From Bacillus sp. MUM 116 (GTDB taxonomy: Bacteria > Bacillota > Bacilli > Bacillales > Cytobacillaceae), in assembly GCF_001866655.1 (NCBI RefSeq), contig NZ_MLYR01000036.1:16147-80146 (forward strand): a DNA stretch of 64,000 nucleotides, in the 5' to 3' direction. This document shows positions 35,840-44,839 of the stretch, in pieces. The notes below the pieces were generated by a model. It searched no databases, was not told where the DNA came from, and was given only the letters and a program-made list of their open reading frames with translations. The position numbers were made by a program, and so were the translations under genes. Numbering within the stretch: the stretch's first letter is position 1; every line of letters starts with the position of its first letter.

Positions 35840-36966
35840 AAGGTGGAACTCTCGCCATCGAAGAATCAATCAAACTCTTGAAATATGAAAGAGTAAAGCA
35901 AGGGATTGTTCTTAAGACAAATAAAATTGAAGCGGGAATGAGGGGGTTGATTGACCAAGTGATGTCAGAAAGCAGCCTTTATTGTCCTAAGCTTGCCGCG
36001 GTAGCGATTAAACAAGCAGAAGGGAATCCAGAAGAGGCAGTGTTCCTGATGAGAGCCTATCGGTCTACACTTCCGAGAAAGCATTATTCAAGCATAACGG
36101 ATCCAGTGGAGATGCGGATTGAAAGAAGAATTTCAGCAAGCTTTAAAGATATCCCAGGAGGACAGGTGCTTGGTGCTTCTACAGACTATACTCATCGTCT
36201 ACTTGATTTTAATCTTGTTTCTGAAACGGATGAAGATGCGAGAAAATGGCTTGATGCTTATCAGATTGAGAGCAGACATCTAAAAGAAAATGATCCTTCG
36301 GGTCACTTTCCAAAGGTTCTTGATTATTTAAGAAAAGAAGGGTTAATGGCAATGTGTGAAGATAACGATACAGAGCCTGACGATGTCACGAAGAAAAGCC
36401 TGGAATTTCCTAGCAGCCGAAGTCAGCGCCTGCAAATTCTTACCCGTGGACAGACAGGGGCCGAAACTTCACTAGCATATGCCGTCATTCGTGGATATGG
36501 AGCTCTCCATCCAACAGTTGGTGAACTTCGGATTGGTAGACTTCCAGTTTGCATTCACAATCCAGTGGACGAGTTGAAGGAAGAAGAGGATTCCTATTAT
36601 ATTGGTGAGATTCTGGTTACGGAAGCGGAAATGCTCATTCCAGTTACAGTTGAAAAAGGGCATGGGAAAGAAGAGATTGAGTTTGAAATTGGCTATGGGA
36701 TTTGTTATGGGCAAAACGAGACAAAAGCAATCGCCATGGGGATTCTTGATAACAGTCTTGAAAATGGAAACGCAGAGTATCCTTCACAAAATGAAGAATT
36801 TGTCCTGTACCATATTGATTCAGTAGAATCGACAGGATTTATTTCTCACTTGAAAATGCCACACTACGTTACGTTCCAGTCGAAGTTGGACAGTGTCAGA
36901 AAAACAAAAAAAGGTGAAGAAATGACAAACAAGAAGGGGGAGGGCATCCATGCAGAAAAAATATAA
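35821..36966 (+). CDS. C-P lyase subunit PhnI (nucleosidase)
   Basis: 381 residues. GYVAVKGGTLAIEESIKLL at the N-terminus, RAYRSTLPRKHYS, DIPGGQVLGASTDYTHRLLDF and RGYGALHPTVGELRIG are PhnI motifs. With PhnG, H and L it exchanges the adenine of ATP for the phosphonate. Overlaps phnH upstream and phnJ downstream. Confidence 0.94.
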   Translation: MGYVAVKGGTLAIEESIKLLKYERVKQGIVLKTNKIEAGMRGLIDQVMSESSLYCPKLAAVAIKQAEGNPEEAVFLMRAYRSTLPRKHYSSITDPVEMRIERRISASFKDIPGGQVLGASTDYTHRLLDFNLVSETDEDARKWLDAYQIESRHLKENDPSGHFPKVLDYLRKEGLMAMCEDNDTEPDDVTKKSLEFPSSRSQRLQILTRGQTGAETSLAYAVIRGYGALHPTVGELRIGRLPVCIHNPVDELKEEEDSYYIGEILVTEAEMLIPVTVEKGHGKEEIEFEIGYGICYGQNETKAIAMGILDNSLENGNAEYPSQNEEFVLYHIDSVESTGFISHLKMPHYVTFQSKLDSVRKTKKGEEMTNKKGEGIHAEKI

Positions 36967-37810
36967 TTTTGCTTTTTTTGACGAGGGATCCAAGCGAGAG
37001 ATTCGAAGAGCAACGTTCAAGGCGATCTCTATCCCAGGATACCAGGTACCCTTTGCCTCAAGAGAAATGCCAATTGCTAGAGGTTGGGGGACAGGAGGTC
37101 TTCAATTAACACTCTCGCTTATTGGCAAAAACGATATTTTAAAGGTAATTGACCAAGGATCTGATGAATCAGTCAATGCTGTCAATATTAAAAAGCTAGT
37201 TTCAGAGACTACCGGAATTAGCGTTACGGATGAAACAGAAGAAGCCACCATCATTCAGTCAAGGCACAGAATTCCAGAAGTTCCTTTAAAGAAAGAACAG
37301 ATTCTGGTATTGCAAGTTCCATTACCTGAACCATTGCGCTTATTTGAGCCGAGTGAGCTAGAAACAAAAAAGCTTCACGCTGAAAAAGAATACAGCGGAG
37401 CATGGGTAATGCTGTTTGAGCAAATCATGAAATACTCTACTACTACAACAAACGCAGACCATCCCGTCATGGTTCAGGGTCGCTATGTCATGGCTCCAAG
37501 CCCGATTCCTAGATTCGATAATCCAAAAATGAACATGTCTGAGGCTTTGATTTTGCTGGGAGCTGGCCGGGAGAAAAAAATTTACGCTGTACCTCCCTAT
37601 ACGGACGTTGTATCACTGGCTTTTGATGATTATCCTTTTGAAGTGGAATCGTTTGATAATCAGTGCTGTAAACAGTGCGGCTCGACAGGTGTTTTCATGG
37701 ATGAGCTTTTCGATGATGAGAGTGGAGACACTTATTATCAATGTAACGATACCAGTTATTGTTTAGCACAAGTAAATAAGAAATCAATGATAGGGGGCAG
37801 AAGAATATGA
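36950..37810 (+). CDS. C-P lyase PhnJ, radical SAM enzyme
   Basis: 286 residues. FAFFDEGSKREIRRATFKAI and MPIARGWGTGGLQLT at the N-terminus; the iron-sulfur cysteines lie in CKQCGSTG and the later QCNDTSYC. PhnJ cleaves the carbon-phosphorus bond of ribose-1-phosphonate 5-phosphate, releasing the alkane (methane from methylphosphonate) and the cyclic phosphate. Start overlaps phnI by 17 bases and the stop overlaps phnK by four (ATGA). Confidence 0.94.
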   Translation: MQKKYNFAFFDEGSKREIRRATFKAISIPGYQVPFASREMPIARGWGTGGLQLTLSLIGKNDILKVIDQGSDESVNAVNIKKLVSETTGISVTDETEEATIIQSRHRIPEVPLKKEQILVLQVPLPEPLRLFEPSELETKKLHAEKEYSGAWVMLFEQIMKYSTTTTNADHPVMVQGRYVMAPSPIPRFDNPKMNMSEALILLGAGREKKIYAVPPYTDVVSLAFDDYPFEVESFDNQCCKQCGSTGVFMDELFDDESGDTYYQCNDTSYCLAQVNKKSMIGGRRI

Positions 37811-38652
37811 GTAGCTTTGAAGCACCTCTGTTATCTATCAAAAACTTAAATAAACATTTTGGTAAAGGTTGCAGTCAATGTTGTAACTTAACGGGCAGGA
37901 ACTTGGTTAAAAACTATTGTCAGGCCTGTGGAACCGTATATGCCTGTCAGGATATCAGCTTTGATCTATATCCAGGAGAAATATTAGGGATTGTCGGCGA
38001 AAGTGGCAGTGGAAAGTCTACTCTAATGCGTTGTCTATACTTTGACCAGGAAGTAACCAATGGAGCGGCTTACTTGTACTCTTATGAGAGCAGAGAGAGG
38101 AATCTTTTTCAAGAATCATCCCAGAAAAAAAGATATATTCGTAATCACTTGATGGGGAAAGTGTACCAAAACCCATTGCTTGGGCTGAAGATGAATTTTT
38201 CTTCGATCGGCAATATTGCTGAAAAACTGATTTCAGCAGGAAACAGGAATGTTGGACAGATGGAAGCACGAGGAAAAGAACTTCTGGAATATGTGAATAT
38301 TCCTGATTACCGGATAAAGGAAGCGCCGAAACATTTTTCTGGAGGTATGCAGCAGCGGGTTCAGATTGCTAAAGCCCTTTCAAATAACCCACCAATCCTG
38401 CTTTTGGATGAGGTGACGACGGGTCTTGATTTATCAGTCCAGGCAAGTGTTCTTGACCTCATAAAGCATTTGCAAAGAGAACTGAATATTAGCATGATTG
38501 TGGTTTCTCATGACCTCGGTGTGATTAGGATGCTTGCGGACAGATCGCTTGTCATGCTGGATGGGAAAGTAATCGAAGAAGGATTAACTGATCAAATTCT
38601 TGAGGATCCGCAAAGTTCTTATACACAGCAGTTAGTTCAATCACTTCTCTAA
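37807..38652 (+). CDS. C-P lyase ABC-type subunit PhnK, with cysteine insert
   Basis: 281 residues. Walker A GESGSGKST, signature FSGGMQQR, Walker B LLLDEVTTGLD. PhnK binds the core complex through PhnJ. Between strand 1 and Walker A is an insert (about residues 20-50) with GCSQCCNLTG and YCQACGTVYAC, a likely four-cysteine metal knuckle that E. coli PhnK lacks. Start overlaps the phnJ stop (ATGA). Confidence 0.92.
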   Translation: MSSFEAPLLSIKNLNKHFGKGCSQCCNLTGRNLVKNYCQACGTVYACQDISFDLYPGEILGIVGESGSGKSTLMRCLYFDQEVTNGAAYLYSYESRERNLFQESSQKKRYIRNHLMGKVYQNPLLGLKMNFSSIGNIAEKLISAGNRNVGQMEARGKELLEYVNIPDYRIKEAPKHFSGGMQQRVQIAKALSNNPPILLLDEVTTGLDLSVQASVLDLIKHLQRELNISMIVVSHDLGVIRMLADRSLVMLDGKVIEEGLTDQILEDPQSSYTQQLVQSLL

Positions 38653-38677
38653 TTTTCGTAAAAAAGGGGGAAACATC

Positions 38678-39856
38678 TTGTACCTAATTACAAACGGTCG
38701 AATTGTTACAGAAGCAGCCATTTTGGATGGGTTTGATCTACTGATTAAAGAAGAAAAAATCGAACAAATTGCTTTTACAAGCGAGATACCACTGGATGAA
38801 AATATCGAGGTTATTGATGCAAATGGCGGTTATATTTCCCCAGGCTTTATTGATCTTCATTCCGATTATATTGAACATATGGCGGCACCAAGGCCAACTT
38901 CATTAATGAATTTTCATTTAAGCCTGAGGGAGGTCGAAAAAGAATTAATCGGACATGGTATTACAACGATGTACCACTCGCTTTCTTTATTTAAGTTTAC
39001 AGAATACGCTTATAAGCCCATTCGTGAGCCAGAAAATGTAAGGAAGTTAATTGATCTTATTGACCAGAGCCATACAAGTAGCCACTTAGTGCGCCATCGA
39101 TTCCATGCAAGATTTGAAATCGACAATGTGGATGAGGTAGAAAATCTAAAATCTTATATTGCTGAAAAAAAGGTACATCTTATTTCATTCATGGACCATA
39201 CTCCTGGCCAGGGACAATATCGAGATTTAGAGGTATATCGACAAACCGTTAAAGGATACAACGATTTAAGTGATGCTGATATTGATAGAATCATAACGAA
39301 ACACTTGACCAAAGAAAAAGTGGCAATAGAAGCGATGCAGAATATCGCACAAGCGGCCAAGGAAAATAAGATTGCTATTGCCTCTCATGATGATGATTCA
39401 ATTGAAAAGTTAGAGCTTGTAAGAAGTATCGGTGCAGTGATTAGTGAGTTTCCCATTACAATGGAAATTGCTAAAAAGGCAAAAGAGCAAGGAATGTACA
39501 CGGTGGCGGGGGCTCCTAATGTACTTTTGGGAGGATCACACAGTGGGAACCTATCCGCTGCTGAAGCGATTAAGGAGAGTGCGATAGACATTTTGTGTAG
39601 TGACTACTACCCAGCTGCCATGCTCCATTCTATTTTTGAGATAAACAAAAAATATGGGCTAGATCTTGCTGAAATGTTTAAGCTTGTAACCATTAATCCT
39701 GCTAAAGCAGTGAAGCTCGACCATGAGATTGGATCGATAAAGGAAGGTAAAAAGGCAGATTTGCTGATTATCGAAAAAATCCAGTCAGATTTTCCGGTGA
39801 TTACAACAGTTATGGTAGATGGAAAATTAATTCAAAAAACAAACTATCGTATTTGA
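38678..39856 (+). CDS. RPnTP hydrolase PhnM
   Basis: 392 residues from a TTG start that follows AAGGGGG. Amidohydrolase fold: YISPGFIDLHSDYIEHM, SFMDHTPGQGQ, IASHDDDS and CSDYYPAAML (metal ligands). It removes pyrophosphate from alpha-D-ribose 1-phosphonate 5-triphosphate. It lies before phnL here, the reverse of E. coli. C-terminal segment ITINPAKA-like (VTINPAKAVKLD) and GKKADLLI are conserved. Confidence 0.93.
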   Translation: MYLITNGRIVTEAAILDGFDLLIKEEKIEQIAFTSEIPLDENIEVIDANGGYISPGFIDLHSDYIEHMAAPRPTSLMNFHLSLREVEKELIGHGITTMYHSLSLFKFTEYAYKPIREPENVRKLIDLIDQSHTSSHLVRHRFHARFEIDNVDEVENLKSYIAEKKVHLISFMDHTPGQGQYRDLEVYRQTVKGYNDLSDADIDRIITKHLTKEKVAIEAMQNIAQAAKENKIAIASHDDDSIEKLELVRSIGAVISEFPITMEIAKKAKEQGMYTVAGAPNVLLGGSHSGNLSAAEAIKESAIDILCSDYYPAAMLHSIFEINKKYGLDLAEMFKLVTINPAKAVKLDHEIGSIKEGKKADLLIIEKIQSDFPVITTVMVDGKLIQKTNYRI

Positions 39857-39926
39857 CCGGAAAAGTAGTAGAAATGCCGCTATATCACGGGTTAACTATA
39901 AAAAATAAAGGAGAGAAGGTGATTAT

Positions 39927-40637
39927 GTGGAAAACCTATTATCAATCCAAGACTTATCCAAATCTTTTACCCTACACAATCTAAATAAACAAATCAAAGC
40001 AATTAATAATATTGACCTGTTTGTCAAAGAAGGCGAGTTTATCGGTATAACAGGGAAAAGTGGAAGTGGAAAATCTACAATCTTAAAATGCATTTATCGA
40101 ACCTATTTACCAGATGGCGGTGATATTTGGTACAACTCTACTCAATTTGGTCGGATAAACTTAGCTTCAGCTTCTGAACGAGAGATTGTTTATTTACGGA
40201 AGCACGAAATAGGTTATGTTTCACAGTTTCTTAATGTAATGCCTAGAACAACCGCCAGAGAGCTGGTGAAGCAATCGATTGTCGAAATGGGCCATCACGA
40301 AAAAGTGGCTGAAAGGGAAACAATTAAAATGCTCGAGCATTTCGAATTAGACAAGGAATTATGGGACAGTTATCCAGTGACCTTTTCGGGAGGAGAGAAG
40401 CTGAGGCTTAACATCGCAAGGGCGATGATAAAGCGGCCAAGACTGCTGCTTTTAGATGAGCCAACCGCCAGCCTTGATGAAACATCAAAACAAAGAGTTA
40501 AGGTGTTAATCGAGCAGCTAATAAAAGAAGGAACAACCATGCTTGGTATTTTTCATGATCTTGAATTTATGAAGGATTTATGCGACAGGGAATATAATAT
40601 CCAGGAAGGTAAATTCCTCTTATCGACAAAATCCTAG
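39927..40637 (+). CDS. C-P lyase ABC-type subunit PhnL
   Basis: 236 residues, GTG start 39927 with AAGGAGAGAAGG upstream. Walker A GKSGSGKST, signature FSGGEKLRLN (typical of PhnL), Walker B LLLDEPTASLD, and the FHDLEFM region. Required for the first ATP-linked step with PhnGHI. A 70-bp gap separates it from phnM. The transporter follows after 140 bp. Confidence 0.93.
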   Translation: MENLLSIQDLSKSFTLHNLNKQIKAINNIDLFVKEGEFIGITGKSGSGKSTILKCIYRTYLPDGGDIWYNSTQFGRINLASASEREIVYLRKHEIGYVSQFLNVMPRTTARELVKQSIVEMGHHEKVAERETIKMLEHFELDKELWDSYPVTFSGGEKLRLNIARAMIKRPRLLLLDEPTASLDETSKQRVKVLIEQLIKEGTTMLGIFHDLEFMKDLCDREYNIQEGKFLLSTKS

Positions 40638-40777
40638 GCAATTCTATAATCTTAGCAAAATCAAAATATTAAATTAACGGCCTATTAATATACGATTTAT
40701 ATAATTCAAGTGTCTATAACATAAAGAATATAGAAAAATGCCTTTAAACATTATTTATCCAAGGAGGATTTTCACTA

Positions 40778-41845
40778 ATGAAGAAAGCATTAAAGAAAAA
40801 ACTTTTGAAGAGATCATTGTTAGTTTCTTTATCCGCGTTAGCCATTTTTGCAGGGGGATGTTCTTCTAAAACGCAAGGCGATGCCGCTGGCAAAGCGTCA
40901 AATGATAAGATTACCATTGCTTGGCTGCCAAATGAGTCTGGTGCTGATTTGGAAGGAACTCGTACCGAAATTGGAAAAATGATTGAAGAAGCAACAGGGA
41001 AAAAGGTAGTGAATAAAACAACTACTGATTATACGATTGCAATTGAAGCAGTTGCGAATGGAAGTGCAGACATGGCTTTTCTCGGAGGAGAGGGGTATGT
41101 TGAAGCTCATAAGAAAAATAAGGATGTTCTTCCCCTTGTTGTAAATAGTGGACCATCCGGAACTCTTGATGACGCAATTTACAACAGCTGGTTGTCTGTA
41201 AAGGAAGGAAATGAAGGTCAGTATAAGGATGGAGATAAATTCTCGATTGACAATGTTGCCGGTAAGAAATTTTCGTTTGTATCCAACAGTTCAACATCAG
41301 GATTTAAAGTTCCAACTACTGGAATATTGAGTCATTTTAGTAAGCAGTCAAAATATAAAAATTTAAAAGTAGATGACCTGATTGAAGGTGGCAAATTCTT
41401 TAGTGAAGTATTATACGGTGGTTCTCACCAGGGCTCTGCAGTTAATCTATTAACAGGTAAAGCTGATGTTGCGGCATTTTGTGATACATGTGTTGCAAAC
41501 TATGTGGAACTAGCCGATGGAAAAAAGAATACACCGGGTGCGATTTACAAGGTAAAGAATGGAGCGGCGGAGCCTTTTAATACTCTATCAGGAGCTGAAT
41601 TTACGGTAATTTCTGTTACGCCGGTTTTAAACTCACCATTTGTTGTAAACACCGAGAACATTAATAGCGATGAAAAACAAAAGATACTTGATGCTTTTAC
41701 CAGTGATAAGATGACTGGGGACGAGAAGATTTTTGCTCCTGAAGGATCTAAAACTTCAGCGCTATTTACCAAGGTTTCCGGAAAAGAGCACCTTCTGCCT
41801 GTTGATGATGCATGGTTTAATCCTATTAGAGAATTATCAAAATAA
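40778..41845 (+). CDS. Phosphonate-binding lipoprotein PhnD
   Basis: 355 residues. Basic N-terminus and lipobox FAGGC (Cys28). The conserved ITIAWLPNESG, GSADMAFLGGEGYVEAH and the STSGFKVPT segment are PhnD motifs. Delivers phosphonates to the PhnE permeases. AAGGAGG precedes the ATG. Its 140-bp upstream gap may hold its own promoter, but no clear Pho box is seen there. Confidence 0.93.
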   Translation: MKKALKKKLLKRSLLVSLSALAIFAGGCSSKTQGDAAGKASNDKITIAWLPNESGADLEGTRTEIGKMIEEATGKKVVNKTTTDYTIAIEAVANGSADMAFLGGEGYVEAHKKNKDVLPLVVNSGPSGTLDDAIYNSWLSVKEGNEGQYKDGDKFSIDNVAGKKFSFVSNSSTSGFKVPTTGILSHFSKQSKYKNLKVDDLIEGGKFFSEVLYGGSHQGSAVNLLTGKADVAAFCDTCVANYVELADGKKNTPGAIYKVKNGAAEPFNTLSGAEFTVISVTPVLNSPFVVNTENINSDEKQKILDAFTSDKMTGDEKIFAPEGSKTSALFTKVSGKEHLLPVDDAWFNPIRELSK

Positions 41846-41884
41846 TTACTAGTTTAAAAAAATTTCTAGCAAAGGAAGTTAATA

Positions 41885-42673
41885 ATGACTGTGCTATTAA
41901 ATTTGAAAAATGTATCAAAGCAGTATGGAAAGGATACGAAAGCACTATCAGATATTAATTTTTCCGTGAAGCAAGGAGAGTTCGTTTCCATTATAGGCCC
42001 ATCGGGAGCAGGGAAATCAACTCTCCTTCGCTGCATCAACAGGATGATTGATGCCAGTAGTGGAGAAATCATGTTTAATGGTGTTAATGTATGTAATCTC
42101 GGAAAAAAGGATTTGAAAAAGCTTCGAACAAAAATTGGGATGGTTTTTCAACACTATAATCTTGTAAAAAGACTAACTGCAATTGAAAACGTTCTTCATG
42201 GTAGACTTGGGTATAAATCAACAATCGCTGGTGTAATGGGCCTATACAATCAACAAGAAAAAGAAAAGGCATTAGAACTGCTTGAAGTTTTGGGACTAAG
42301 TGAACAAATTTACAAACGTGCCGATCAGTTAAGTGGTGGACAAAAGCAGCGTGTTGGAATTGCGAGGGCGTTGATTCAAGATCCCAAAATGCTTTTATGC
42401 GACGAACCGATCGCGTCTCTTGATCCCAATTCCTCAAAAATCATTATGGATCATTTGAAAAACGTTTCAACCTCGTTTGGGATAACCTGTCTAGTAAACC
42501 TTCACCAGGTGGATGTAGCCTTGAAATATTCTGACCGGATTATTGGGGTTAACAAGGGAAGGGTTGTATTTGAAGGGACACCTGAAGAAATTACAGGTGA
42601 AATTATCCATGAAATTTATGGTTCCGAAGCGGGAGAATTGATCTTTGAACTGGGAGGCAGAAATGCAGGCTGA
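41885..42673 (+). CDS. Phosphonate ABC transporter ATPase PhnC
   Basis: 262 residues. Walker A GPSGAGKST, signature LSGGQKQRVG, Walker B LLCDEPIASLDP, and the typical VNLHQVDVALKY region in which PhnC replaces THD. AAGGAAG lies before the ATG. Overlaps the next gene by 11 bases. Confidence 0.94.
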   Translation: MTVLLNLKNVSKQYGKDTKALSDINFSVKQGEFVSIIGPSGAGKSTLLRCINRMIDASSGEIMFNGVNVCNLGKKDLKKLRTKIGMVFQHYNLVKRLTAIENVLHGRLGYKSTIAGVMGLYNQQEKEKALELLEVLGLSEQIYKRADQLSGGQKQRVGIARALIQDPKMLLCDEPIASLDPNSSKIIMDHLKNVSTSFGITCLVNLHQVDVALKYSDRIIGVNKGRVVFEGTPEEITGEIIHEIYGSEAGELIFELGGRNAG

Positions 42674-43448
42674 TATTTTTTTAAAAAAGAAGCTATATTC
42701 CTTTTCATTTATTCTGCTCCTTGCATCCGTAACACTTGTTTCGATCATAATTACTGAATTCAATACGGCTAAAGGCCTTTCTTCTCTTCCGAAGGCCTTG
42801 CAATGGACATTTTCAAATTTTTATCCAAACAGTAAATCGATGGGCAAACTTCCGGACATTCTTTATAAGCTGCAGCAAACATTATTGATTTCGCTTGCAG
42901 CGACGACTGTTGCAGCGGTCCCTGCCCTGCTTTTTGCCATCTCGGGCTCAAGCACAACACAATTCAATTGGACCCTTAGCAAAATCAGTAGGGGGATAGC
43001 AACGGTATTTCGGAACATTGATATCACAGCATGGGCAATGATCTTGTTGCTTTCTTTTGGACAAAGTGCACTTACAGGATATTTTGCCTTGTTTTTTGGC
43101 TCCTTTGGATTTCTAACCAGGGCTTTTATGGAAACCATAGATGAAGTCAGTAGTGATTCAGTTGAAGCTTTACGGGCTACGGGAGCTGGATATTTTTCAA
43201 TTATCTTTCAAGCTGTAATTCCTTCCGCCTTACCACAAATGATTAGTTGGATTCTGTTTATGATTGAGACAAATATCCGGAATGCCACATTGGTAGGGAT
43301 TTTAACAGGCACAGGTATTGGTTTTGCTTTTAATTTGTATTATAAAAGCCTTGATTACAATAGCGCGAGTTTGGTAGTTATCTCTATTATTGCGGCAATT
43401 TTTACGATTGAATGGGTTTCAAACTATATTAGAAGGGTGATTTTATAG
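42663..43448 (+). CDS. Phosphonate ABC transporter permease PhnE1
   Basis: 261 residues from ATG 42663, placed by GGGAGGC upstream. About six membrane segments; RNIDITAWAMILLLSFG and the EAA loop VEALRATGAGYFSIIFQAVIPSALP are characteristic. Partner of the next permease. Its TAG overlaps the GTG of that gene (TAGTG). Confidence 0.92.
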   Translation: MQADIFLKKKLYSFSFILLLASVTLVSIIITEFNTAKGLSSLPKALQWTFSNFYPNSKSMGKLPDILYKLQQTLLISLAATTVAAVPALLFAISGSSTTQFNWTLSKISRGIATVFRNIDITAWAMILLLSFGQSALTGYFALFFGSFGFLTRAFMETIDEVSSDSVEALRATGAGYFSIIFQAVIPSALPQMISWILFMIETNIRNATLVGILTGTGIGFAFNLYYKSLDYNSASLVVISIIAAIFTIEWVSNYIRRVIL

Positions 43449-44308
43449 TGGAATTAAAATCGATATCGGTTGATTCAGGAACTATAAAACAAGCTGGCCG
43501 ATTCAAACCAATAAAGATAAGGACTGTTAATAAAGCTTCACTGGTTATAAAGGGAACATTGGTCCTTCTTGTTATATTGACCATTTTTGGGTTCCAAAGC
43601 TTCGATTATAAGCAAGTTAACTTTGTTGAAGCTGCTGGTTTGACGTTGAAAAATTTAAAAACAATGTTTGTGGAACCTAAATTAAGTCATATTTCTTTTG
43701 AAGAGGCTTTATATCAGGTAATGATTACTTTGGGATTGGCATTTTTGACCACATTGTTCGGGTCAATCATTGCTCTTTTATTAGGACTGTTTGCTGCTCA
43801 GAACCTAAGCCCTAAAACCGTAACTGTTGCCATAAAAGGGCTGGTAGCCTTCATAAGGTCGGTGCCGACTGTTTTATGGGTTTTGATTTTTGCCGTATCA
43901 GCAGGACTAGGAAGTGAGGCAGCTGTAATTGGAATGACTTTTCACTCTGTTGGCTATTTAATCAAAGCCTATTCCGAATCATTTGAAGAAATGGATGAAG
44001 GAATAATTGAAGCGTTGAGAGCAAGCGGAGCAAATTGGTGGCATATTGTTTTTCAAGCAGTCCTACCGTCTTCCATCACCTATTTGATTTCATGGACTTT
44101 CTTACGCTTTGAAATTAACTTCGCCGTTGCCGTTGCCATGGGAGCTGCTGCAGGAGCAGGCGGGATCGGTTTTGACATGTTCATGGCAAGCGGATTTTAT
44201 TATGATATAAGGGAAGTTGGTGTAATTACCTATTTCATCCTTATATTTGCCATTATCCTAGAACTCGGAGCAACTAAAGTAAAACGAAACCTTAAAAACG
44301 GTAATTAA
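43448..44308 (+). CDS. Phosphonate ABC transporter permease PhnE2
   Basis: 286 residues, GTG start coupled to the previous stop. N-terminal helix, then FIRSVPTVLWVLIFA and the EAA loop EALRASGANWWHIVFQAVLPSS; C-terminal GAGGIGFDMFMASGFYY. Heterodimerises with PhnE1. Last gene of the locus, followed by a terminator. Confidence 0.92.
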   Translation: MELKSISVDSGTIKQAGRFKPIKIRTVNKASLVIKGTLVLLVILTIFGFQSFDYKQVNFVEAAGLTLKNLKTMFVEPKLSHISFEEALYQVMITLGLAFLTTLFGSIIALLLGLFAAQNLSPKTVTVAIKGLVAFIRSVPTVLWVLIFAVSAGLGSEAAVIGMTFHSVGYLIKAYSESFEEMDEGIIEALRASGANWWHIVFQAVLPSSITYLISWTFLRFEINFAVAVAMGAAAGAGGIGFDMFMASGFYYDIREVGVITYFILIFAIILELGATKVKRNLKNGN

Positions 44309-44330
44309 ATTAGTTCTCCCAAGTTAAATA

Positions 44331-44376
44331 AAAGGGCTGCATTTTCTCAAAGAACCAGAGGAAAGGCAGCCTTTTG
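44331..44376 (+). terminator. Terminator of the phn transporter operon
   Basis: AAAGGGCTGC with GCAGCCTTTT around a long loop, 22 bases after the phnE2 stop. Confidence 0.75.
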
Positions 44377-44605
44377 TCGTTAACATTGAGATTTTGTGAT
44401 TCATCTTTTGGATTCTTAAAGGATAGCTAACTCCTCGAACAGTAAAAATATGAACGGTCTTCTTCGTTACGTCTTTCACCTTTTCTAAAAAAATATTTGA
44501 AGATTAACCATTCTAGAATCACCAGAATAGCCAGTATTAGCATATATACTTTAAAAAACAGAAATTTTCCTTGTCTAGTTAGCTAGAATTTTTTAATACA
44601 TATAG

Positions 44606-44645
44606 AAAAATCCATCCTTATAATACATAAGAATGGATTTTTTTA
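44606..44645. terminator. Rho-independent terminator, T-run on both sides
   Basis: Near-perfect stem AAAAATCCATCCTTAT / ATAAGAATGGATTTTT. Lies between phnE2 and the pstS promoter. Confidence 0.7.
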
Positions 44646-44712
44646 GGGGAACAAATTCTTCAGGGCTATTATTATTGTGCTTTATATTTATTATTTTATA
44701 TCTGAAATATTA

Positions 44713-44772
44713 TTTACAAATGCTAAACATAACTTTACGAACCCTTAATAATTAATTTAAACTTTCTTAATA
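44713..44772 (+). promoter_or_regulatory. Pho box upstream of pstS
   Basis: TTTACA (44713), TAAACA (44724), TTTACG (44734), TTAATA (44745), TTTAAA (44756), TTAATA (44767): six hexamers at 11-base period (one step of ten). This is the clearest Pho box of the window. Confidence 0.8.
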
Positions 44773-44839
44773 CTTTGTCATTAATATGAAACAAGAGAGG
44801 CAAACAAGTTAACGAAAATTCTTAGGGGGAATTAAAGAA

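Noticed and set aside
40638..40777. Pho box before phnD
   Set aside because: AT-rich with scattered TTAA, but no hexamers at 11-base spacing.
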